A stretch of 10,000 bases of DNA from Asticcacaulis sp. (GTDB taxonomy: Bacteria; Pseudomonadota; Alphaproteobacteria; Caulobacterales; Caulobacteraceae). The position numbers and the translations under genes were made by a program. Position 1 is the first letter of the stretch, and each line of letters begins with the position of its first letter. The notes under the pieces were generated by a model. That model was not told where the DNA came from. It did no database searches and was given only the letters and a program-made list of their open reading frames with translations. Below are positions 1 through 5,709 of this stretch, piece by piece. The stretch is from the NCBI RefSeq assembly GCF_020217185.1, contig NZ_JAIWNX010000160.1, forward strand, positions 1-10,000, given 5' to 3'.

Positions 1-1248
1 ACGACCTACGGCGTGCCCGGTCATAGCCATGCTGAAGACGCGTCTGATCACGAAGAGGGTGACGACCACGCGCATGAGGAAGAAGGCCCGGTGACCATCG
101 GCCTGAAGCAGACGCGTTACGATGTCCGCTCATCGCTCAATATCGCCTTTGCGGGTTTCAACAAGCTGACGGCGGATGCGGGCTACACGGATTATAAACA
201 TACCGAGTTCGAAGGCGAGGAGGTCGGCACGCGCTTTCTCTCTGACGGATATGAGGCGCGCGTGAACCTGATCCGCCAGAAGATGGGCGATGTCTCTGGC
301 GCGGTAGGTTTCAATGTCCTCGAACGCCATTTTGAGGCGATCGGAGCCGAGGCCTTTGTGCCGTCTTCTACGACGCGAGAATTCGGCACCTATGCACAGT
401 CGCGTCTCGACAGGGGCGCCTGGGGCATCGAAGGCGGCCTGCGGGGTGACCGCAAGGAGATCACTTCCGCAGGTTTCTCAAAGGCATTCGACAACCTGTC
501 GGGTTCGCTGGGCGGGTTCTGGAAACCTTCCGATCATGCCTTTTTTGGTCTGAGTGTGACGCGCTCTGAACGCGCCCCTTCTGATGTTGAATTGCTGGCC
601 GATGGCCCGCACGCCGGTACAGGGGCTTATGAAATTGGCAATGCAGCTCTGAAATCGGAGACAGGCTACAGCGTAGAGGCCACCGGCCACTGGCAGATGG
701 ACAGCCATTCGGCTTTCAGCCTTGACGCCCACCTCTATTCCAGCCGTTTCGACAATTTCATTGACCTGCGTCCAACGGGTGACAACGAGGACGGCCTGCC
801 GGTCTATCGCTACGTGCAGACTGACGCTGACTTCTGGGGCTTTGAACTGGAAGGCGGCGTGAACCTGTGGAGCCGTGGCGCTCAGGCTGTGCGTCTTGAT
901 CTGGCCTATGACTATGTTCGCGGCAAGAGCGATCTGGGCGATATTGCTCGTATTGCCCCTTCGGCGCTGACGGCCACCCTGGGCTACGAAGGTGAACGCT
1001 GGAAAAGCCATCTCGAAGTCCGGCATGTAGCCGCGGCGGACACGCATTTGGCGGCGTTCGAAACCCCAACCGATGTCTACACGGCCGTCAATGTCTTCGG
1101 GTCTTACTGGATCAATCCCAAGGTATCAGTCTTCGCCGAATTGCGTAACGCGACTGACGAGGAAATCCGCGAGCACACTTCGGTGCAGAAGGATATACTT
1201 GTCGGTGCTGGTCGCAATCTGCGCGCCGGTCTGACCTACCGATTCTGA
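1..1248 (+). CDS. TonB-dependent receptor, ZnuD-like zinc uptake type (5' truncated by window)
   Basis: The reading frame is open from base 1 and ends at TGA 1246-1248, giving 415 residues of the C-terminal beta-barrel. The plug domain and signal peptide lie outside the window, so the GTG at 13 is not a real start. The first residues read TTYGVPGHSHAED, followed by a stretch with five His and about ten Asp/Glu in residues 8-28. The YGVPGHSH block followed by a His-rich loop is a hallmark of ZnuD-type receptors, which bind Zn(II) outside the cell and import it with TonB-ExbBD energy. Further family-like blocks are SERAPSDVELLADGPH and YEIGNAALKSE in mid-barrel and NATDEEIREH near the end. The chain ends in YRF, and the terminal Phe is the usual signal for barrel insertion by BAM. 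Receptor class is very likely; zinc as substrate is inferred from the His-rich loop and family resemblance. Confidence 0.88.
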   Translation, partial: TTYGVPGHSHAEDASDHEEGDDHAHEEEGPVTIGLKQTRYDVRSSLNIAFAGFNKLTADAGYTDYKHTEFEGEEVGTRFLSDGYEARVNLIRQKMGDVSGAVGFNVLERHFEAIGAEAFVPSSTTREFGTYAQSRLDRGAWGIEGGLRGDRKEITSAGFSKAFDNLSGSLGGFWKPSDHAFFGLSVTRSERAPSDVELLADGPHAGTGAYEIGNAALKSETGYSVEATGHWQMDSHSAFSLDAHLYSSRFDNFIDLRPTGDNEDGLPVYRYVQTDADFWGFELEGGVNLWSRGAQAVRLDLAYDYVRGKSDLGDIARIAPSALTATLGYEGERWKSHLEVRHVAAADTHLAAFETPTDVYTAVNVFGSYWINPKVSVFAELRNATDEEIREHTSVQKDILVGAGRNLRAGLTYRF

Positions 1249-1268
1249 CGGATCGGTGCAGGATCACG

Positions 1269-1309
1269 GCGCGGAACCCCGGAAGCCCGTACTTCCGGGG
1301 TTCCTGCGC
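1269..1309 (+). terminator. Long GC-rich hairpin after the receptor gene, no U-tract
   Basis: GGAACCCCGGAAG (1273-1285) pairs perfectly with CTTCCGGGGTTCC (1292-1304) around a 6-nt loop. Four more pairs (1269-1272 with 1306-1309) form if one T is bulged. It begins 20 nt after the receptor stop codon. No T-run follows (the next bases are GCTAAAATACC), so it is not a classic intrinsic terminator. It may protect the mRNA 3' end or work with Rho. Confidence 0.55.
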
Positions 1310-1380
1310 GCTAAAATACCCGCAGGTGCCGGTTTTTGCGCGAATTGCGGCCTTTGCACTCGCCTGCCTGAACGTGCCGC

Positions 1381-1410
1381 TTGCGCTTTCCCGCAGGCAT
1401 GGGCTAGAAG
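1381..1410 (+). promoter_or_regulatory. Candidate Caulobacter-type promoter for the SapC gene
   Basis: TTGCGCT (1381-1387) and GCTAGAAG (1403-1410) resemble the Caulobacter housekeeping elements TTGACSS and GCTANAWC (7 of 8 in the -10). The 15-nt spacer is one longer than the usual 10-14. It would place the transcript start roughly 30 nt before the ATG at 1448. This is a pattern match only. Confidence 0.35.
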
Positions 1411-1447
1411 CGAAACTCCTCAGTTTTTACCACTACAAAGAGCGATC

Positions 1448-2236
1448 ATGGAACAGGCTCAAGACCAACAAAGCGCGCTGACAGGGAACGTGCTGTTTTA
1501 CAAGACTCCGGAACCCCTGAGCGTTGAAGCCCACGGCAATCTCGGCATCAGCGCTTCGCCGACGCCGCACGCCTTTGTCGCTGAAACCAATGTGGTGCCG
1601 CTGACCGTGGCGGAATTCCCGGCGGCTTCGCTGAGCTACCCCATCGTCTTCATCGGCGAAGCGCGTATGCCGGTGGCCGCCATGGGTCTGGCCGCCGGTC
1701 AGAACATGTTCGTGTCCCCCGAAGGCGTCTTCCGCCCGGACGCCTACCTGCCGGCTTTTGCCCGTCGTTATCCCTTCGTCTTTGCCAATGACGAACAGGA
1801 ACAACGCATGATCCTGTGCGTGGATACCTCCTCGCCGGTGGTGACCGCCAACAATCCGGACGTGCCCTTCTTCGAAGGCGGCAAGCCGTCGGCCTTCGTC
1901 GAAAACGCCATGCAGTTCTGCTCGGACTTCGAAAACGAGCGCCTGCGCACCGAATCTTTCGTCAACCTGCTGAAGGATCTGGACCTCCTGGCCCCGCGCG
2001 AAACCATCTATCGCCCGGCCAATCCGGACGGTTCGCAGGGTGAGCCGCAAAAGATCGCCGAATATTTCGCGGTCGATGAAGAAAAGCTGGCCAAGCTGCC
2101 GGCCGACAAGCTGGTTGAGCTGCGTGACAACGGCGCCCTGATGCACATCTACGCGCACCTGATCTCGCTGCTGGCCTGGGACAAGCTGATCGCCCTGACC
2201 ATCGAGCGCAATCAGTCGGCCCCGGCGGTCAACTAA
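1448..2236 (+). CDS. SapC family protein
   Basis: This is a 262-residue protein, close to the roughly 250 residues usual for the SapC family, a group named after a surface-layer-associated protein of Campylobacter fetus. Its biochemical role is not established. Supporting features are the N-terminal VLFYKTPEPLS segment, SYPIVFIGEARMPVAAMGL, and the conserved YLPAFARRYPFVF block at about residues 100-112, followed by the strand EQRMILCVD. No signal peptide or membrane segment is evident. The frame is open further upstream to a GTG at 1256, but that start would run through the hairpin at 1269-1309 and adds 64 residues without family character, so ATG 1448 is preferred. The ribosome site is weak (AAAGAG about 7 nt upstream). 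In Caulobacterales SapC genes often sit near TonB receptors; here the neighbour is a receptor, but the hairpin and a separate candidate promoter suggest independent transcription. Confidence 0.85.
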   Translation: MEQAQDQQSALTGNVLFYKTPEPLSVEAHGNLGISASPTPHAFVAETNVVPLTVAEFPAASLSYPIVFIGEARMPVAAMGLAAGQNMFVSPEGVFRPDAYLPAFARRYPFVFANDEQEQRMILCVDTSSPVVTANNPDVPFFEGGKPSAFVENAMQFCSDFENERLRTESFVNLLKDLDLLAPRETIYRPANPDGSQGEPQKIAEYFAVDEEKLAKLPADKLVELRDNGALMHIYAHLISLLAWDKLIALTIERNQSAPAVN

Positions 2237-2257
2237 GCGTTTTCGGTTTGAAACGAC

Positions 2258-2290
2258 AAGCCCCGGAGGCTTCGGCTTCCGGGGTTTTTT
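2258..2290 (+). terminator. Intrinsic terminator of the SapC gene
   Basis: CCCCGGAGGC (2261-2270) pairs with GCTTCCGGGG (2275-2284), ten pairs with one G-U, around a stable TTCG tetraloop. Six T residues follow (2285-2290), and AAG just before the stem can extend it. It begins about 22 nt after the stop codon. Confidence 0.93.
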
Positions 2291-2295
2291 CATTG

Positions 2296-2411
2296 GCCAC
2301 GAAAAAAACGAAAAGGCTGGTAAACCGCTATGGCCCGTAGGGCCGTTTTTCAGTGTTGCGGCGTGCTGTCTGGTCGGGCGCTTCGCGCCATATGTTCGTG
2401 CTTTTCGTGGC
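2296..2411. repeat. Intergenic inverted-repeat element 1 (CACGAAAA type)
   Basis: The left arm GCCACGAAAAAAACGAA (2296-2312) and right arm TTCGTGCTTTTCGTGGC (2395-2411) are inverted copies matching at 15 of 17 positions. Within the right arm, CGTG recurs with a 9-nt period (2397 and 2406). The interior holds two small hairpins: GGCCC-GTA-GGGCC (2332-2344) and GGGCGC-TTC-GCGCC (2376-2389). It fills the space between the convergent SapC and MaoC-like genes, and its right arm lies only 7 nt beyond the latter's stop. It carries no open reading frame of note. Arms of this CACGAAAA style recur in intergenic DNA of many bacteria, but their function is unknown to me. Confidence 0.7.
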
Positions 2412-2418
2412 GAAAACC

Positions 2419-2829
2419 TTACCCAACAGGCGGCGGATTGCGCTGAAACACCGAGCGCGTCAGGCATGAAAAGACCAGACGTCCGGCTTCGTCGAGCAGG
2501 TCGTGCTGGGCGATGACGACGCCCTTAGTGTCGCCCACCGCGTCCTTGCCCATAATGGTCAGACGCCCGCGCAGCAGTTCGCCCGGCGGTGGATTGCGCG
2601 ACCAGCGCAGCGCATCGACGGCCAGTCGTTTCGTCTGCGGCCAGCCCGCGGCCGCTTCCTGCTCCAGCTTTGACCACAAAGCAAAGATCAGCGCATCGGG
2701 CAGGCCGTCCTGCGTGTTCCACGACGGCGCATAGGTGGCGCAGAACTGTTCCAGATCGCTCTGGGAGACGACGCCCGCGCCGATCGAGGCGACCTGACCA
2801 ATCCACAAATCGTCAAAGGCGGCAGGCAT
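2419..2829 (-). CDS. MaoC-like hotdog-fold protein, probably non-hydratase
   Basis: This is a 136-residue protein starting at ATG (complement of 2827-2829), with GGAG six nt upstream. It opens with AFDDLWIGQVASIGAGVVSQSDLEQF, the pattern at the start of MaoC/acyl-dehydratase domains (F-[ED]-D-L-x-x-G followed by a strand and a helix). The second half, WSRNPPPGELLRGRLTI then GVVIAQHDLLDEAGRLVFS, fits the hotdog beta-sheet, where a strand carrying 'PVRPGD'-like residues leads to two long strands. At the place of the hydratase motif (D-x-N-P-x-H) it reads SWNTQDGLPD, with no His, so enoyl-CoA hydratase activity is doubtful. It could bind acyl-CoA or act as a thioesterase. No partner gene is adjacent: the nearest genes are convergent (SapC) and divergent (rodZ). 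Fold assignment is moderate and function is unknown. Confidence 0.7.
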   Translation of the reverse strand: MPAAFDDLWIGQVASIGAGVVSQSDLEQFCATYAPSWNTQDGLPDALIFALWSKLEQEAAAGWPQTKRLAVDALRWSRNPPPGELLRGRLTIMGKDAVGDTKGVVIAQHDLLDEAGRLVFSCLTRSVFQRNPPPVG

Positions 2830-2860
2830 GAGCGACTCCGTTCAAACAGCAAAGTCCTGT

Positions 2861-2889
2861 GTTCTAAGCTGTGTTGGGGCGTTCGGCAA
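2861..2889 (-). promoter_or_regulatory. Candidate promoter of the MaoC-like gene
   Basis: Read on the minus strand, TTGCCGA (2889-2883) and CTTAGAAC (2868-2861) are separated by 14 nt and resemble the Caulobacter TTGACSS / GCTANAWC pair, with the TANAWC core fully matched. The leader would be about 25 nt. A GACTC site (2834-2838), which fits the GANTC target of the CcrM methylase found in Caulobacter, overlaps the ribosome site. Confidence 0.4.
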
Positions 2890-3024
2890 CGCTTTTGCAC
2901 AGGCGGTCACAAAAGACAGAAAGCCTTGTTCCCAAAAGCCTTACGTATTGATTTGGGACGGGCGCTGTGGTTTGGTTTTTTCATTACGCTGGGGGGAACA
3001 GCGTGCAGGATTTGCCGAAGTCTG

Positions 3025-4275
3025 ATGAGTGCACAGGACAATATCACGGTTCTTGAGGACGAGGCCTATACGGGCCTGTTCCTGACGGCTGAGCGCGACG
3101 CGGCGGTGCGCGCGCAGGGTCAGGTGCTGGCCGGTGGGCGCGTGCAGGGTCAGGCGGAGGCGCTGGCCAGCGATCCGGAAACGCTCGGCAACATCCTGCG
3201 CAGCACGCGCGAGGCGCAAGGCTTTTCGCTGGAATATATGGCCGATATCACCCGCGTGCGGCGCAGCTATCTGGAGGCGCTTGAAGAAGCCGCCTATGAC
3301 CGCCTGCCCTCGCGCGCCTTTTCCATCGGCTTCGTCAAGGCCTATGCCAAGGCGCTGGGGCTGGACGAAGAAAGCCTGGCCGATCTGTTCAAGCGCTCGT
3401 TTGCCGACCCGGCGCAGTCGGACAAGCTGCGGGCCCCCGTAGGGGCCGCCTTTGAAGACCTGCGCCCCAGCTATCGCCTCTATGGCGGGCTGGCGCTGGC
3501 GCTGGTGCTGGCGGTGGTGGCGTGGAACCTGTTTCAGCGCACGCCGGGCTGGGGCGGGCATCACGCGCCGTCGGCCGATACGACGCCGCAGAAATGGGCG
3601 CCGGGCGTGCCGCTGGTGCGCGACAAGCTGGTGCTGACGCAAGCGGCCCCGGCGCCCAAGGATCAGGACCTGCCCGTGCCCTATTACACGCCGGGGCTTG
3701 AGGAGGGCTTTGCCGCCATCGACGCCGAACGCGCCGAGCAGAACCCCCTGGCGACGGTGGGCGTGCCGCTTCAGATGCGCAAGGCCTTCAACCCGCGCGG
3801 GGCGGTCTTTGGCGCAACGCCAGTCGATTCCATGGTGACGATTCAGGCCCAGCGCAGCGTCAATCTGGTGCTTACGGGTACGGACAAGCGCGTCTATTTC
3901 GCGCGGCAACTGGGGCCGGGTGAGGCCTATCGCCTGCCACAGGTCAGTGCTGTCAACCTGCTGATCGAGGTGGGCGATCCCAAGGCGTTTGAAATCTATT
4001 ATAACGGCGAATTTGCCGGGGTGATGGAAGAGCGCGCGACCTCTGTCTCCAAGCTCAATGCCCGTGCGGCGGCGCTGGCCAAGCTGATGGACGCGCAGAT
4101 GGAGGCCCTGCGCCCGGCCGGTCGTCCCACGGACGCCGCCGTGCCTGCCGCCCCCACGAACACGCCGGTTGTTCCGGCGGACGTCCCGGCGCGTGACGGC
4201 CCCATCCCCTACGTGCCGCAGACGACGCCGTCCGCGACGCCCCAGACAGACCCGGCACCCGTGACCCAGCCCTGA
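3025..4275 (+). CDS. rodZ: RodZ-like helix-turn-helix membrane protein (cell shape, MreB partner)
   Basis: This is a 416-residue protein. Residues 1-50 form an acidic, Ala-rich N-terminal extension. Residues 52-125 hold an HTH_25-type helix-turn-helix (LGNILRSTREAQGFSLEYMA, then RRSYLEALEEAAYDRLPSRAF and GFVKAYAKALGLDEESL), the cytoplasmic domain by which RodZ touches MreB. One membrane helix follows at about 151-171 (LYGGLALALVLAVVAWNLF). The periplasmic part ends in a DUF4115-like beta domain (about 268-335: SVNLVLTGTDKRVYFARQLGPGEAYRLP), an Ala/Lys helix (about 340-362) and a Pro/Ala/Thr-rich tail to the end. ATG 3025 is chosen because the upstream TTG at 2926 would add a hydrophobic stretch before a domain that should be cytoplasmic; the ribosome site (GAAG) is weak. 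ispG follows 66 nt later, as in E. coli, which supports the RodZ call. No clear promoter was recognised upstream. Confidence 0.85.
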   Translation: MSAQDNITVLEDEAYTGLFLTAERDAAVRAQGQVLAGGRVQGQAEALASDPETLGNILRSTREAQGFSLEYMADITRVRRSYLEALEEAAYDRLPSRAFSIGFVKAYAKALGLDEESLADLFKRSFADPAQSDKLRAPVGAAFEDLRPSYRLYGGLALALVLAVVAWNLFQRTPGWGGHHAPSADTTPQKWAPGVPLVRDKLVLTQAAPAPKDQDLPVPYYTPGLEEGFAAIDAERAEQNPLATVGVPLQMRKAFNPRGAVFGATPVDSMVTIQAQRSVNLVLTGTDKRVYFARQLGPGEAYRLPQVSAVNLLIEVGDPKAFEIYYNGEFAGVMEERATSVSKLNARAAALAKLMDAQMEALRPAGRPTDAAVPAAPTNTPVVPADVPARDGPIPYVPQTTPSATPQTDPAPVTQP

Positions 4276-4290
4276 ATTGCGGCTGGTAAA

Positions 4291-4318
4291 GCGCCCGTCG
4301 AAGGCTTACATAGGGCGC
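4291..4318 (+). other. Short inverted repeat between rodZ and ispG
   Basis: GCGCCC (4291-4296) and GGGCGC (4313-4318) form a perfect 6-bp inverted repeat with a 16-nt loop in the 66-nt gap between the two genes. There is no T-run, so it should not terminate transcription, and the pair is probably one operon. It could be an mRNA processing site or chance in GC-rich DNA. Confidence 0.3.
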
Positions 4319-4341
4319 ATTGACCCGTATCCCCAGAGTGC

Positions 4342-5475
4342 ATGATGAGTGACCATACGCATGTCCGCCCCTGGCGCATGATCGAGCGCCGCAAAAGCCG
4401 CAAGATCAGAGTCGGCAAGGTCGAGGTCGGCGGCGACGCCCCGATCAGCGTGCAGTCCATGACCAATACGCGCACCCACGATGTCGATGCCACCGTGCGT
4501 CAGATTCACGCGCTGGAAGAGGCGGGGGCCGATATTGTGCGCGTCTCCTGCCCGGACGTGGACTCAACGGCGGCGCTGAAAGAGATCGTGCGTCAGGTCA
4601 GCGTGCCCATCGTCGCCGACATCCATTTCCACTACAAACGCGGCATCGAAGCCGCCATGGCCGGCGCGGCGTGCCTGCGTATCAATCCCGGCAATATCGG
4701 CTCACCCGAGCGCGTGCGTGAGGTGATCAAGGCGGCCAAGGACTATGGCTGCTCCATGCGCATCGGCGTCAATGCCGGGTCGCTGGAGAAGGAACTGCTC
4801 GAAAAATATGGCGAGCCGTGCCCGGACGCCATGGTCGAAAGCGCCTTGTTCCACGCCAATATCCTGCGCGATAACGACTTCCACGAATTCAAGATCTCGG
4901 TGAAGGCGTCGGACGTCTTCCTGACCGTCGCCGCCTATCAGGCGCTGGCTGACGCCATTGACTGCCCGCTGCATATCGGCGTGACCGAGGCGGGGCCTCT
5001 GCGTACCGGGACCATCAAATCGGCCATCGGGCTGGGCAACCTGCTGTGGGCGGGGATCGGCGATACCATCCGTGTCTCGCTGGCCGCTGATCCGGTCGAA
5101 GAGATCAAGGTCGGGTTTGATATTCTCAAATCGCTGGGCCTGCGCCATCGCGGCGTCAATATCATCGCCTGTCCGTCCTGCGCGCGTCAGGGCTTTAATG
5201 TCATCGAGACGGTGGCAAAGCTGGAGGAACGTCTGGCCCATATCGCCACGCCCATGTCGCTGTCGATCATCGGCTGCGTCGTCAACGGGCCGGGTGAAGC
5301 GCTGTACACCGATGTCGGCTTTACCGGCGGTGGCGCGGGGGCAGGCATGGTCTATATGGCGGGCAAGCCGGACCACAAGGTCTCTAATGACGACATGATC
5401 GAGCACATAGTCGGTCTGGTCGAAGCCCACGCCGCCAAGCAAAATCAAAGCGAGATGGCTCCGGAAGCGGTCTGA
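4342..5475 (+). CDS. ispG: IspG, 4-hydroxy-3-methylbut-2-en-1-yl diphosphate synthase (flavodoxin)
   Basis: IspG (GcpE) carries out the reductive ring opening of methylerythritol cyclodiphosphate to HMBPP, the next-to-last step of the MEP isoprenoid pathway, in the cytoplasm. The 377 residues match the usual bacterial one-chain form (about 370). The TIM-barrel part opens with [20 protein letters not shown] and the conserved VQSMTNT, then [16 protein letters not shown] and LRINPGNIG. The 4Fe-4S ligands are visible as C277 and C280 (ACPSCAR) and C312 ([10 protein letters not shown]), with the catalytic-site Glu at 319. Two ATG codons stand in tandem at 4342 and 4345; the weak AGAG at 4335-4338 is better spaced for the second, so the protein may begin MSDHTH. 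It lies 66 nt downstream of rodZ and is probably cotranscribed with it. Confidence 0.97.
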   Translation: MMSDHTHVRPWRMIERRKSRKIRVGKVEVGGDAPISVQSMTNTRTHDVDATVRQIHALEEAGADIVRVSCPDVDSTAALKEIVRQVSVPIVADIHFHYKRGIEAAMAGAACLRINPGNIGSPERVREVIKAAKDYGCSMRIGVNAGSLEKELLEKYGEPCPDAMVESALFHANILRDNDFHEFKISVKASDVFLTVAAYQALADAIDCPLHIGVTEAGPLRTGTIKSAIGLGNLLWAGIGDTIRVSLAADPVEEIKVGFDILKSLGLRHRGVNIIACPSCARQGFNVIETVAKLEERLAHIATPMSLSIIGCVVNGPGEALYTDVGFTGGGAGAGMVYMAGKPDHKVSNDDMIEHIVGLVEAHAAKQNQSEMAPEAV

Positions 5476-5523
5476 GCGGGCGGCTTCTCCACAGACGGTC
5501 GTTGGATGGCTTCTTATGCTATT

Positions 5524-5633
5524 GAGAAACCACAGATTTCACAGATTACGAGTTCCCCCGGCAGATGCGTAGGGTCTGATGGGGCAAGGGCGCGAAGCGC
5601 CAATCTGTGAAATCTGTGCAATCTGTGGTTCTC
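5524..5633. repeat. Intergenic inverted-repeat element 2 (CACAGATTT type)
   Basis: The left arm (5524-5547, beginning GAGAAACCACAGATTTCAC) has an inverted copy in the right arm (5602-5633), which carries three tandem 9-nt units, AATCTGTGA, AATCTGTGC and AATCTGTGG, where the left arm has two. The interior ends in the mini-hairpin GGGCGC-GAA-GCGCC (5588-5601), which directly abuts the right arm. It lies between the convergent ispG and GGDEF-EAL genes, just before their shared terminator. Repeats of the CACAGATT type occur in intergenic regions of many unrelated bacteria and give spurious peptides such as TDCTDFTD when translated. I do not know a function. Confidence 0.75.
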
Positions 5634-5654
5634 CAACCGCGGCACAGAGTCAGT

Positions 5655-5690
5655 AAAAAAGCCCCGTCAGGCGAACTGGCGGGGCTTTTT
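5655..5690. terminator. Bidirectional intrinsic terminator between ispG and the GGDEF-EAL gene
   Basis: GCCCCGTCAG (5661-5670) pairs with CTGGCGGGGC (5676-5685), ten pairs with one G-T, around the loop GCGAA. An A-run (5655-5660) precedes and a T-run (5686-5690) follows, so the hairpin has a U-tract on both strands and can end both convergent transcripts. The stop codon of the minus-strand gene is 20 nt away. Confidence 0.93.
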
Positions 5691-5709
5691 GTTTCAGAAT
5701 ATCTGAGGC

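Noticed and set aside
1433..2467. 344-codon minus-strand frame opposite the SapC gene
   Set aside because: It is a GC-rich antisense shadow with His/Arg-rich low-complexity translation, and it runs through the SapC terminator and element 1.
2879..2896. Small hairpin GCGTT-CGGC-AACGC followed by TTTT
   Set aside because: The stem has only five pairs, no plus-strand gene lies upstream, and it overlaps the candidate promoter of the minus-strand gene; treated as chance.
2926..3024. TTG start for the RodZ-like gene adding 33 residues
   Set aside because: The added residues are hydrophobic and would act as a membrane or signal segment before a cytoplasmic HTH domain; ATG 3025 fits the family.
2828..3025. 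Small 65-codon plus-strand frame upstream of rodZ
   Set aside because: It has no ribosome site, overlaps the start of the divergent MaoC-like gene, and its translation resembles nothing known to me.
2296..5633. CRISPR array from the CACAGATT or CACGAAAA repeats
   Set aside because: The units are 9 nt, tandem or inverted without spacers of regular length, and no cas genes are present.
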